This document shows positions 43,785 through 52,090 of a stretch of DNA of 64,000 nt, in pieces. The position numbers and the translations under genes were made by a program. Origin of the DNA: G963422595 sp963422595. Its GTDB lineage: Bacteria > Pseudomonadota > Gammaproteobacteria > UBA4575. Where the stretch lies: the NCBI GenBank assembly GCA_963422595.1, contig OY730298.1:248001-312000 (forward strand). Direction: 5' to 3'. The notes beneath the pieces are model-generated. The model was not told the DNA's origin. It worked only from the letters and a program-made list of their open reading frames with translations, and did not search any database. Position 1 is the first letter of the stretch, and the number at the start of each line of letters is the position of its first letter.

Positions 43785-44780
43785 ATGAGTAGTCGTTATC
43801 CTCACACGCGCATGCGCAGAATGCGCGCCGATCACTTCTCGCGCGAACTGCAACGTGAGCAGCGTATGCATGCCAGTGATCTTGTTTGCCCGCTGTTTGT
43901 CAGGGAAGGCCAGTCTCAACGTGAACCTATTGTTTCAATGCCGGGCATTGAACGGCTTAGCATAGACGAGTTGGTAAAAGAAGCTACTCAGGTTTACGGG
44001 CTTGGCATACCTGCAATAGCGATTTTTCCGGTGATACCGCCTGCGCAAAAGTCGGCGCAGGCCGAGCAGGCGTTTCATGCCGATGGTTTGACGCAACGGG
44101 CTATTGCCGCCGTGAAAGGCGCATTGCCCGAGCTGGGTGTTATCAGTGACGTCGCATTGGACCCGTTTACCCTGCACGGCCAGGATGGGTTACTCGACGC
44201 GCAGGGTTATGTCATGAATGACGAGACCGTGGAGATACTTGTCAAACAGGCCTTGTCACATGCGCGCGCCGGCGCCGACGTGGTAGCACCTTCGGATATG
44301 ATGGATGGGCGTATTGGCAGTATACGCCATGTACTTGAAGCTAATGGTTTCCACAATACGCGCATACTTGCCTATTCTGCCAAATATGCCTCTGGTTTTT
44401 ATGGGCCTTTTCGTGATGCCGTGGGTTCGGCCGCGAATTTGGGTAGTGGTAACAAACGCAGTTACCAAATGGACCCGGCCAATTCTGATGAGGCACTGCG
44501 TGAAGTCGCATTGGACGTTCACGAAGGCGCGGATATAGTAATGATAAAGCCGGGCCTGCCCTACCTGGACGTTGTAAGGCGTGTTAAAGATGAATTTAAG
44601 ATGCCCACTTTCGTTTATCAGGTGAGTGGCGAATACAGTATGTTAAAGGCCGCGTCGCAAAACGGCTGGTTAGATGAAAAACGGTGCGTGATGGAGTCTT
44701 TACTGGGTATGAAACGCGCGGGAGCGGATGCCGTACTTACTTATTTCGCTAAAGACGTGGCGCAATGGCTGGCACAATAA
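43785..44780 (+). CDS. hemB: Porphobilinogen synthase (delta-aminolevulinate dehydratase)
   Basis: HemB condenses two ALA molecules to porphobilinogen. The 331-residue product from ATG 43785 (MSSRYPHTRMRRMR) is preferred; an in-frame start at 43755 adds ten residues. Schiff-base lysines are in LAYSAKYASGFYGPF and DIVMIKPGLPYLD. The metal loop reads DVALDPFTLHGQDG without the three cysteines of the zinc enzyme, so this is the magnesium-using, zinc-independent type. It follows hemF after 115 bases. Confidence 0.97.
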   Translation: MSSRYPHTRMRRMRADHFSRELQREQRMHASDLVCPLFVREGQSQREPIVSMPGIERLSIDELVKEATQVYGLGIPAIAIFPVIPPAQKSAQAEQAFHADGLTQRAIAAVKGALPELGVISDVALDPFTLHGQDGLLDAQGYVMNDETVEILVKQALSHARAGADVVAPSDMMDGRIGSIRHVLEANGFHNTRILAYSAKYASGFYGPFRDAVGSAANLGSGNKRSYQMDPANSDEALREVALDVHEGADIVMIKPGLPYLDVVRRVKDEFKMPTFVYQVSGEYSMLKAASQNGWLDEKRCVMESLLGMKRAGADAVLTYFAKDVAQWLAQ

Positions 44781-44911
44781 ACCTGATGATATAAAATATA
44801 ATCTATCTGCATTCGCTTTCCACTAAAGTGCCTCAATTTTGAAACGCGCAGTCAACCCATGCAGGTACAGGCCCCGTGCCGACCCGACAATTATGGAAGT
44901 ATGAAAATCTT

Positions 44912-45751
44912 ATGTTGCAAAATGATGAAGCGGATCGATACGCGGTCATAGGCAATCCTGTCGCGCATAGTAAGTCACCTGAAATTCACTCTATATTCGC
45001 CGAACAAACTGGCGAAAACACGTCTTACGAAAAAATATTAGCTGAAAAACATGGCTTTACACGGTCTGCCAGACAATTTTTTAATGCCGGTGGTAAAGGC
45101 TTAAACGTGACCTTGCCATTTAAGACGGACGCCTGTGAATTCGTTGACCGACTTACGGACGTTGCAGGCCGTGCCGGTGCCGTGAACACTATCATGCGCC
45201 AAAGAGACGGCAGTTATCTGGGCACTAATACTGATGGTATTGGCTTATTACGCGATTTGAAAAAGACCTTAAGTCTACAGTTGTCAGGCCAAAAAATCCT
45301 GATAATAGGGGCTGGTGGCGCAGTACAGGGAATTGTGGAACCGCTGCTGAATGAGCAACCTGACGAGATCCTGATCGCCAATCGCACGTTGCATAAAGCG
45401 GTGGCGATCGCAAAGAATTTTCATAGTATTGGCAAGGTGCGAAGCTGTAGCTTAGACCAAATTCCGCTTAAGCGTTATGACCTCATTGTGCATGCCACTT
45501 CGGCGTCACTACAGGATGGCGCGCTAACGCTGCCACCCGACATTGTCGGCTCACAAACCTGTTGTTATGATCTTTTGTATAGTGACGCAGACACCGTATT
45601 TATGCGATGGGCGAAGCACCGCGGTGCTGCAAACGTGGTAGATGGGTTCGGCATGTTGCTGGAACAGGCGGCAGAATCTTTCTATTTGTGGCGGGGGAAA
45701 CGCCCGGATACCGTTATGGCGTATAATTATCTACGCCCCAAATGTGTTTGA
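44912..45751 (+). CDS. aroE: Shikimate dehydrogenase
   Basis: AroE reduces 3-dehydroshikimate with NADPH. From ATG 44912 it has 279 residues: AVIGNPVAHSKSPEIH, the catalytic lysine K71 in NVTLPFK, NTDGIGLL with the paired aspartate, the NADPH loop GAGGAVQGI and NRTLHKA. The twelve upstream in-frame residues from 44876 lie outside the family domain. Its TGA shares its last base with the proposed ubiA ATG. Confidence 0.96.
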   Translation: MLQNDEADRYAVIGNPVAHSKSPEIHSIFAEQTGENTSYEKILAEKHGFTRSARQFFNAGGKGLNVTLPFKTDACEFVDRLTDVAGRAGAVNTIMRQRDGSYLGTNTDGIGLLRDLKKTLSLQLSGQKILIIGAGGAVQGIVEPLLNEQPDEILIANRTLHKAVAIAKNFHSIGKVRSCSLDQIPLKRYDLIVHATSASLQDGALTLPPDIVGSQTCCYDLLYSDADTVFMRWAKHRGAANVVDGFGMLLEQAAESFYLWRGKRPDTVMAYNYLRPKCV

Positions 45752-46650
45752 TGATACACGCTTTTAAATCTCCACACGCGGGTTTTTCAGGTCGGTTGAT
45801 TGCGTATGCGCAGTTGATACGTTTGGATAAGCCGGCAGGCATTTTTCTGCTTCTCTGGCCTACCCTGTGGGCCTTGTTTATTGCTGCCCAGGGTATGCCT
45901 GACGTGCGCCTGTTAATAGTGTTTATCTGCGGTGTGGTTTTGATGCGCGGCGCGGGCTGCGCTATTAACGATTACGCGGATCGTGACATTGACTCTTTTG
46001 TAGCACGTACACAGCAACGACCGCTCGCGCGTGGTGCCATTCGGCCAGGCGAGGCGTTGGTGGTTTTTGCAGTGCTCTTACTTACCGCCGCGCTGCTGGT
46101 ACTGCTGTTTTTGAACCGTCTGACTTTATATTTTGCCATAGGCGCTGCCTTGCTCGCGGCCAGTTACCCTTTTATGAAGCGGTTACATTTTTTACCGCAG
46201 GTACACTTGGGTGTGGCATTCGCGTGCTCCGTTCTCATGGCGTTTACGGCGGTACACAATGCCTACCCACCGCCGCTTGCGTGGTTAATATTTGCCTGCG
46301 CGGTACTCTGGACGACCGCATACGATACTATGTATGCCATGACGGATCGTCATGAAGACGTAAAGATCGGGGTAAAATCAACGGCAATTTTATTCGCGTC
46401 TCTGGATAAATTTATGGTTGGATGTATGCAGTTACTGGTTATCGTTTGTCTGGTTTTAATTGGTATACGTGCAGATATGAATCAGGTCTATTATGTCGCG
46501 GTGTGTATAGGCCTCGGTTTATTCATATACCAGCAAATGCTCATTAAGCACCGTCTTCCTGATAGATGTTTCCAGGCCTTTTTGAATAACCAATATTTTG
46601 GCCTGGTAATCTTTATTGGCGTCCTCGCGCATTATTGGATGGACGGCTAA
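45751..46650 (+). CDS. ubiA: 4-hydroxybenzoate polyprenyltransferase
   Basis: UbiA attaches the polyprenyl tail to 4-hydroxybenzoate, the membrane step of ubiquinone synthesis. The 299-residue protein has about eight or nine membrane helices and both Asp-rich motifs, NDYADRDID and YDTMYAMTDRHED. ATG 45751 overlaps the aroE TGA by one base (TGATG); an in-frame ATG at 45742 adds three residues. Together with coq7 it shows that the cell makes ubiquinone. Confidence 0.96.
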   Translation: MIHAFKSPHAGFSGRLIAYAQLIRLDKPAGIFLLLWPTLWALFIAAQGMPDVRLLIVFICGVVLMRGAGCAINDYADRDIDSFVARTQQRPLARGAIRPGEALVVFAVLLLTAALLVLLFLNRLTLYFAIGAALLAASYPFMKRLHFLPQVHLGVAFACSVLMAFTAVHNAYPPPLAWLIFACAVLWTTAYDTMYAMTDRHEDVKIGVKSTAILFASLDKFMVGCMQLLVIVCLVLIGIRADMNQVYYVAVCIGLGLFIYQQMLIKHRLPDRCFQAFLNNQYFGLVIFIGVLAHYWMDG

Positions 46651-46699
46651 GGGAGCGACGATCGTTATTCCTTACACATCCGACACGAGGCTTTTGTGT

Positions 46700-46740
46700 G
46701 GACAGGCACGGAGGGCTTGTTCCTACGAGCAACAGGTAAA
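46700..46740 (+). repeat. REP-like palindromic repeat, copy 1 (left of purC)
   Basis: GGACAGGCACGGAGGGCTTG followed by TTCCTAC and CAACAGGTAAA closely matches the repeat at 47903-47945; here the palindrome is imperfect. Next to it, at about 46754-46767, lies ATGGATGTACAGGA, matching the units at 47787-47900, and an inverted relative (TTCATCCATGTATA) lies near 46841-46854. Confidence 0.7.
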
Positions 46741-46879
46741 GAAGAATATAAACATGGATGTACAGGACAATTAAGAATCAGGAAATAGTAAAGAGCAGGA
46801 TTAAGTAAGATTCAGGGTTTGATTATCCTGTTCACCCGGTTCATCCATGTATATTAATAAGCCGGTGGCGGCAGTGGCA

Positions 46880-47764
46880 CTAAACCGTTTCTCCAGTCAA
46901 AAGCGTGCAGGCCTCCAGATATTTTTTGCTCGTGTTTTGAATTATTTTGTGCGGTAATTTCGGGCCCGGCGGCTTTTTATCCCAATCCAGTGTTTCCAGA
47001 TAGTCACGCACGTATTGTTTGTCAAAACTTTTTGGATTGATGCCCGGCATATAAGACTGTTGTGACCAAAAGCGTGAGGAATCCGGGGTTAAAACCTCAT
47101 CAATCAGAGTAATGCCTTCATTTTCATCTATACCAAATTCAAATTTAGTGTCGGCAATGATGATGCCGCGCGTTAAGGCATACGCGGCCGCTTCGGTGTA
47201 TATCTGCATGCTGATGTCGCGAACCGACTCGGCAACTTGCTTGCCAACCAACTTTACAATCTCATTGAAATTTATATTTACGTCATGACTACCAGCTTTT
47301 GCTTTAGTGGATGGAGTGAATATTGGATGGTCAAGCCGCTGCGCTAGTTGCAGGCCCTTGGGAAGCCCTACCCCGCAGATCGAGCCGCTGTTTTGATATT
47401 CCTTCCAGCCAGACCCGATTATGTGGCCGCGCACGATTGCCTCAAAAGGTAATGCCTGTAGTTTGCGCACGATGACGCTGCGACCCTGTAACATTTGACG
47501 TTCCTGTGTATCACTGATGATTTCTTCAACAGATATGCCGCTGAGATGATTGTTGACTTTGTTCAGGAGACGTTGAAACCAAAAATTGGAAACCTTCGTA
47601 AGTACCATGCCTTTTTTGGGGATGGGGTCAGGCAGCACTACGTCAAATGCGGAAATCCGATCAGTAGTAACTATGAGTAAATGTTGCGAGTCGACTTCAT
47701 AGAGGTCCCGAACTTTGCCCTGGTAAAGCCTGCGGAGAGAATTTAGCCCGGATTCAAATAACAT
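46880..47764 (-). CDS. purC: SAICAR synthase
   Basis: PurC joins aspartate to CAIR in purine synthesis. The 294-residue protein is the longer type: YQGKVRDLYEVD, TTDRISAFDVVLPDPIPKKG, FEAIVRGHIIGSGWKEY, TPSTKA, IADTKFEFGID and LIDEVLTPDSSRFW. It stands alone and divergent from purE, with related repeats in the gaps on both sides. This may mean that the gene was inserted or rearranged here. Confidence 0.97.
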   Translation of the reverse strand: MLFESGLNSLRRLYQGKVRDLYEVDSQHLLIVTTDRISAFDVVLPDPIPKKGMVLTKVSNFWFQRLLNKVNNHLSGISVEEIISDTQERQMLQGRSVIVRKLQALPFEAIVRGHIIGSGWKEYQNSGSICGVGLPKGLQLAQRLDHPIFTPSTKAKAGSHDVNINFNEIVKLVGKQVAESVRDISMQIYTEAAAYALTRGIIIADTKFEFGIDENEGITLIDEVLTPDSSRFWSQQSYMPGINPKSFDKQYVRDYLETLDWDKKPPGPKLPHKIIQNTSKKYLEACTLLTGETV

Positions 47765-47786
47765 GATTGATTTTAGAACAGATTAT

Positions 47787-47900
47787 GTACATGGACGTTC
47801 AGGATAATGTGTAATTACATAGATTCAAACATGGATGTACAGGAATGTGTATTAAGAGATTCAAATATGGATTTACAGGATAGTACGTAATATTATTGTT
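47787..47900 (+). repeat. Three degenerate 36-40 bp tandem units
   Basis: Units are keyed by ATGGACGTTCAGGA (47791), ATGGATGTACAGGA (47831) and ATGGATTTACAGGA (47867), each followed by an AT-rich stretch, twice ending in AGATTCAAA. A single related unit is found on the other side of purC near 46754. Confidence 0.75.
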
Positions 47901-47902
47901 CA

Positions 47903-47945
47903 GGACAGGCACGGAGCCTGTCCCTACAAGATCAACAGGTAAAAT
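47903..47945 (+). repeat. REP-like palindromic repeat, copy 2 (before purE)
   Basis: GGACAGGC (47903-47910), loop ACGGA, GCCTGTCC (47916-47923) is a perfect 8-bp inverted repeat, followed by CTAC and CAACAGGTAAA. The CAGGT inside this repeat is the only ribosome-binding-like sequence before purE ATG 47949. Copy 1 is at 46700-46740. Confidence 0.8.
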
Positions 47946-47948
47946 AAA

Positions 47949-48437
47949 ATGGTTGACCCACAAGTGAGCCTGATTATGGGTAGTGATAGTGATTGGTCAG
48001 TAATGCAGGCGGCAGCAGAGATTCTGCATCAATTTGATGTGTTGTACGAGAGGCGCGTGGTATCCGCACATCGCACACCTGATGCTATGGCGGAGTTTTC
48101 GCATTCCGCCAGGGGGCGCGGTATTCGCTGTATTATCGCGGGTGCAGGGGGTGCCGCGCACTTGCCGGGTATGGTGGCCGCCATGACGACCGTGCCGGTG
48201 CTGGGGGTGCCGGTTCCAGGTGAGCACTTGTGCGGACAGGATTCGCTGTATTCGATTGTGCAGATGCCAAAAGGCGTGCCGGTGGCGACGTTTGCCATTG
48301 GCGTGGCTGGTGCTGCCAATGCGGGGTTGTTCGCGATTGCGACGTTGGCGATAAACGATGTGGAATTAAAGCGAAAACTGGATGAATTCCGAACTTTGCA
48401 AACCTCAAAAGCACTGAGCACTCAGCTTCCGGACTAG
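47949..48437 (+). CDS. purE: N5-carboxyaminoimidazole ribonucleotide mutase
   Basis: PurE moves the carboxyl group of N5-CAIR to give CAIR. The 162-residue class I enzyme has LIMGSDSDWSVM, RRVVSAHRTPDAM, AGAGGAAHLPGM and VPVLGVPV. It is followed by purK after 45 bases, the usual purEK pair. Confidence 0.97.
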   Translation: MVDPQVSLIMGSDSDWSVMQAAAEILHQFDVLYERRVVSAHRTPDAMAEFSHSARGRGIRCIIAGAGGAAHLPGMVAAMTTVPVLGVPVPGEHLCGQDSLYSIVQMPKGVPVATFAIGVAGAANAGLFAIATLAINDVELKRKLDEFRTLQTSKALSTQLPD

Positions 48438-48482
48438 CTGGCATATCATCACTGGCGATCACGTGCGGTATGTGGGTTTTAT

Positions 48483-49616
48483 ATGATCTTGCCGGGCGCT
48501 ACGCTGGGTATATTGGGTGGTGGTCAGCTGGGTCGCATGTTTGTGCATGCCGCTACCGCGATGGGTTATCGTGTGGTGGTGTTGGACCCAAATGCTTCCA
48601 GCCCCGCAGGAGAAATCGCACATCTGCATTTGCAGGCCGGTTATGATGACGCGCACGCACTAAAGACGATGGCGCAGCAGTGCGCAGTGGTTACTGTTGA
48701 GTTTGAAAACGTCCCCGCAAAAGTATTGTATCAACTTGAAAAAAGTTGTCGTGTACGCCCAAATGCTCATGCAGTGGAGCTGGCGCAGAATAGAGTAAAA
48801 GAAAAACAATTTGCGCTATCTTCAGGTATCACGCCACCGCCTTTTTATGGCGTGACAACTGAACAGGACGTGCACCGGGCTTTTCGTATTATCCACCCAC
48901 CATTAATCCTGAAGACTATCAGTTTTGGCTATGACGGCAAGGGTCAGGCCGTTGTACACACACCCGAGCAAGGCATTGAAAGTTGGAAGAAATTGCATAA
49001 CGTGGCATGTATCCTTGAACAAAAAATTGATTTAGCCGCTGAAATATCTGTGGTGCTTGCGCGTTCCTCCAGTGAGGAGGTGAGTATTTTCCCGGTTGCT
49101 GAAAATGTGCATAGAGACGGGATTTTGTATACCAGCACGGTGCCGGCGGGCGTGGATGATAAACTTCAGGAATTGGCAAGGTGCTGTACCCGTAAAATCG
49201 CCAGTAATCTGGATTATTGCGGGGTGCTGGCAGTTGAATATTTTACTGATAAAAACGGCAATCTGTTTTTTAATGAGATGGCTCCACGTACTCATAATAG
49301 TGGGCATTATACTATCAATGCGTGTTATACCTCACAATTTGAGCAGCAGGTTCGAGCTATCTGCGATTTGCCATTGGGTAACCCGCATGCACATAGCGCC
49401 GTTGCTATGGTGAATTTATTGGGTGATCTTTGGGATTCTGAAGATCCAGATTGGTCGAAAATTATGCAAGATGATAATGTTGCGCTGCATTTGTACGGTA
49501 AAAAAGACGCGCGCCCGGGCAGGAAAATGGGTCACTTTTGTCTGCTCGCACCGCCTGGTGAAAATCCTCAAGCCAGAGCTAAACAGCTGTTTGCACGTCT
49601 GTTCGCCAGCAGTTAA
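48483..49616 (+). CDS. purK: N5-carboxyaminoimidazole ribonucleotide synthase
   Basis: PurK is the ATP-grasp enzyme that carboxylates AIR with bicarbonate. The 377-residue protein shows LGILGGGQLGRMF, the grasp region LKTISFGYDGKGQAV, LEQKIDLAAEISVV, VEYFTDKNGNLFFNEMAPRTHNSGHYT, and a typical C-terminal barrel. It pairs with PurE. Confidence 0.97.
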   Translation: MILPGATLGILGGGQLGRMFVHAATAMGYRVVVLDPNASSPAGEIAHLHLQAGYDDAHALKTMAQQCAVVTVEFENVPAKVLYQLEKSCRVRPNAHAVELAQNRVKEKQFALSSGITPPPFYGVTTEQDVHRAFRIIHPPLILKTISFGYDGKGQAVVHTPEQGIESWKKLHNVACILEQKIDLAAEISVVLARSSSEEVSIFPVAENVHRDGILYTSTVPAGVDDKLQELARCCTRKIASNLDYCGVLAVEYFTDKNGNLFFNEMAPRTHNSGHYTINACYTSQFEQQVRAICDLPLGNPHAHSAVAMVNLLGDLWDSEDPDWSKIMQDDNVALHLYGKKDARPGRKMGHFCLLAPPGENPQARAKQLFARLFASS

Positions 49617-49631
49617 ACCGGTTATTATTGT

Positions 49632-50579
49632 ATGGAGAAGTTTTCAGCATTTCGCATTTATGCGGATGAAACAGGTACTCGTTCTGGTATTGAACGACTT
49701 GGCCTGCATCAGTTATCAGCCGGCGACGTTGTTGTGCGAGTGCACTATTCAGGCGTTAATTACAAAGATGCGCTGGCAGGCACTGGCAAAGCTAAAATAC
49801 TTAGACGCCCATCATTAATTGGCGGCATTGATCTTGCCGGTGAAGTTGTCCAGTCATCAAGTGCTGAATTTTCCCGTGGGGATGAAGTAGTTGTTAATGG
49901 TAGCGGGTTAAGTGAGGTTCATGATGGCGGATACGCTGAATTCGCGCGCGTACCCGCAGATTGGGTGGTGCCGCTGCCATCTGCTTTGAGCTTAAAGCAG
50001 GCTATGATTATCGGTACGGCAGGATTTACTGCGGCCTTGAGTATCCACGTAATGCAGCAGAATAATCAAAAGGCCGAGGACGGGCCCATTGTTGTCACCG
50101 GTGCCAGCGGTGGAGTAGGCAGTTTTGCGATCGATCTTTTGCATAAAACTGGTTACGAGGTGATCGCGGTGACGGGTAGCACAGATGTGCACGATTATTT
50201 ATATGGCCTGGGGGCTACCAGCATTGTGGGACGGGATAATATAAATGTCGGTGACGGTGTACTGGAGAAAACCCGTTGGGCCGGGGCGATTGATAACGTG
50301 GGAGGGAAAATGCTGGGTAACCTGGTACGCACCACCCGGGCATGGGGGAATGTGGTGAGTGTCGGTATTGTCGGCGGCACTGATTTTGAGCTGTCCACTA
50401 TGCCATTTGTTATTCGGGGTGTGAACCTGTTAGGGGTAAGTTCAGCTAATTGCCCACAGCATTTGCGTAAAAAAATCTGGCGACGGCTGGGCGACGATTT
50501 GCGTCCTGAACATTTTGCTGAAATTCATGCCCAAACGTCAGGATTGGAAGATTTGCCCGATGTATTTGAAAACTTTTAG
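49632..50579 (+). CDS. acuI: Acrylyl-CoA reductase AcuI/YhdH family, C-terminus frameshifted
   Basis: This zinc-free NADPH-dependent quinone-oxidoreductase-like MDR protein of 315 residues has RVHYSGVNYKDALAGTGKAK, GIDLAGEVV and the nucleotide loop VTGASGGVGSFAIDLL. AcuI reduces acryloyl-CoA, a DMSP or 3-hydroxypropionate intermediate, in some bacteria. The frame stops at TAG 50577-50579 after VFENF. One added T in the T4 run (50574-50577) would continue LGNKIHGRVIVKVMRE to TAA at 50624-50626, matching the family ending (QGRTLVKV in E. coli YhdH). The lost segment includes the last strand of the fold, so function is doubtful if the indel is real. Confidence 0.88.
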   Translation: MEKFSAFRIYADETGTRSGIERLGLHQLSAGDVVVRVHYSGVNYKDALAGTGKAKILRRPSLIGGIDLAGEVVQSSSAEFSRGDEVVVNGSGLSEVHDGGYAEFARVPADWVVPLPSALSLKQAMIIGTAGFTAALSIHVMQQNNQKAEDGPIVVTGASGGVGSFAIDLLHKTGYEVIAVTGSTDVHDYLYGLGATSIVGRDNINVGDGVLEKTRWAGAIDNVGGKMLGNLVRTTRAWGNVVSVGIVGGTDFELSTMPFVIRGVNLLGVSSANCPQHLRKKIWRRLGDDLRPEHFAEIHAQTSGLEDLPDVFENF

Positions 50580-50886
50580 GTAATAAAATACACGGCAGAG
50601 TGATTGTAAAAGTCATGCGCGAATAATGTTTTCCTGACTGGTAACCGCCAGTTTGCGGAACGCAGGGCTTAGCGCGAGTCTCGGAATTATGCCCAAGTGT
50701 CATCAGGTGAGCCTGACCTTGACGGCACACTATGCGGCAGCCTGTATCACATGGCTAAATTGTAGAGACGTGCGCGGAATATGCAGCTTTATATTGAGTA
50801 CCAGTGGGTGAATCAGGTACAATGTTGTTGTTTTTGAGAGGCGGCCCGGGTCTTTATCAGGTTTTAAGTTTTAACAGGAGCGTGTA
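50580..50886. other. Intergenic region between acuI and the cytochrome c gene
   Basis: The first 47 bases are the frame-shifted continuation of acuI. The rest has no gene. A promoter for the cytochrome gene lies at 50794-50823, and ACAGGAGCG gives the ribosome binding site before ATG 50887. Confidence 0.55.
50794..50823 (+). promoter_or_regulatory. Probable promoter of the cytochrome c gene
   Basis: TTGAGT (50794-50799) and TACAAT (50818-50823) are spaced by 18 bases, giving a sigma-70-like pair with a leader of about 57 bases. Confidence 0.5.
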
Positions 50887-51198
50887 ATGAAGGGCATAGG
50901 AGTAGCGTTCGGCGCGCTGTGCCTGCTGTTGTTCACGGTAGTGAGTTATGCAGGCGACGTGGAGGCAGGAAAGGCCAGGTCGGTAATCTGTGCCGCGTGT
51001 CATGGGGGAACAGGCATTAGTCCCGTTGGTATGTTTCCGAATTTGGCCGGGCAGAAGGAAGCATATCTGGTTGCGCAAATCACCGCGTTCAGAGACGGGA
51101 TCAGAAAAAGCGTGCAAATGTCGCCTATGGTGTCAGGGTTGTCGGACAAAGATATTGCTGATTTGGCAGCCTATTACGCTTCGCTGAGTTGTAATTAA
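50887..51198 (+). CDS. Periplasmic class I cytochrome c
   Basis: This 103-residue precursor has a signal peptide (cleavage after SYA) and one haem site C35-A-A-C38-H39. The axial methionine is probably M81 (MSPMVSGLS). The small size and the YLVAQITAFRDGIR segment fit the cytochrome c-553/c4-half type that shuttles electrons between a bc1-like complex and oxidases. It stands alone with its own promoter. Confidence 0.9.
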   Translation: MKGIGVAFGALCLLLFTVVSYAGDVEAGKARSVICAACHGGTGISPVGMFPNLAGQKEAYLVAQITAFRDGIRKSVQMSPMVSGLSDKDIADLAAYYASLSCN

Positions 51199-51308
51199 TT
51201 CTGAAAGAAACCGCCTGAACTGTTATGCCCTGATTGTCAACCACAGCGGTGTTTCGGGAGGTTTCGCAGTAGCAAAGGAACGTGCCTGCGATTACGAATG
51301 ATTAAACC

Positions 51309-51974
51309 ATGCTAACGGATTGGATAGCCCCCTCGATATTGTCAGCGGATTTCGCGCGTTTGGGTGAGGAGGTAAATGCGGTGCTGGAAGCGGGCGCGGA
51401 TGTCATTCACTTTGACGTGATGGATAATCATTACGTTCCCAATTTAACGTTTGGCCCGATGATTTGCAGGGCACTGCGAAGTTATGGAATACAGGCAGCA
51501 GTGGACGTGCACTTGATGGTAAAACCGGTCGATCGATTAATTGCCGATTTTGCGGCGGCCGGTGCAAGTTATATTACTTTTCATCCCGAAGCATCAGAGC
51601 ATATTGATCGTAGCTTGCAATTAATCCATGATCGGGGATGTAAGGCAGGCTTGGCATTTAATCCCGCGACGCCTCTGGAACCATTGCAATATGTGATGGA
51701 TAAGGTTGATATGGTGTTACTTATGTCAGTGAATCCGGGATTTGGTGGACAAAAATTTATTCCGACGGTGTTAAGTAAGATTAAGGCGGCGAGAAAGTTA
51801 ATCGATCAATCTGCATTGCCAATACGCCTGGAAGTTGATGGTGGTATTAAGGTTGATAATATCGCGGCAGTAAAATCAGCCGGCGCCAATACCTTTGTAA
51901 CTGGTTCGGCAGTTTTTAACGCCCGGAATTACGCGGATGTAATCGCAGAAATGCGTGAGCAGTTGGCAAGTTAG
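51309..51974 (+). CDS. rpe: Ribulose-phosphate 3-epimerase
   Basis: Rpe interconverts ribulose 5-phosphate and xylulose 5-phosphate. The 221-residue barrel has SILSADFARLGEEV, HFDVMDNHYVPNLTFGP, DVHLMVKPVD, MSVNPGFGGQKFIP and LEVDGGIKVDN with the catalytic aspartates. In related genomes gph (phosphoglycolate phosphatase) follows before trpE; here trpE comes directly. Confidence 0.97.
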   Translation: MLTDWIAPSILSADFARLGEEVNAVLEAGADVIHFDVMDNHYVPNLTFGPMICRALRSYGIQAAVDVHLMVKPVDRLIADFAAAGASYITFHPEASEHIDRSLQLIHDRGCKAGLAFNPATPLEPLQYVMDKVDMVLLMSVNPGFGGQKFIPTVLSKIKAARKLIDQSALPIRLEVDGGIKVDNIAAVKSAGANTFVTGSAVFNARNYADVIAEMREQLAS

Positions 51975-52090
51975 GAATAACGGTCGTTGTCCCATACAAG
52001 GCGGGAGGTTGCCAATTTTTCCTGCTAAAATATCATCCCCGTTGATTTGCGCGTTTTTTCTTTCCCTTAACAATATTATGAAGATGCCCC

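Noticed and set aside
33540..47700. The many long reverse-strand frames across ntrX, topA, hemF, hemB and purE.
   Set aside because: Each lies wholly within a well-supported gene and shows no family motif; they are frame shadows.
51975..52090. trp leader peptide/attenuator before trpE.
   Set aside because: No short frame with tandem Trp codons and no terminator/antiterminator pair was found.
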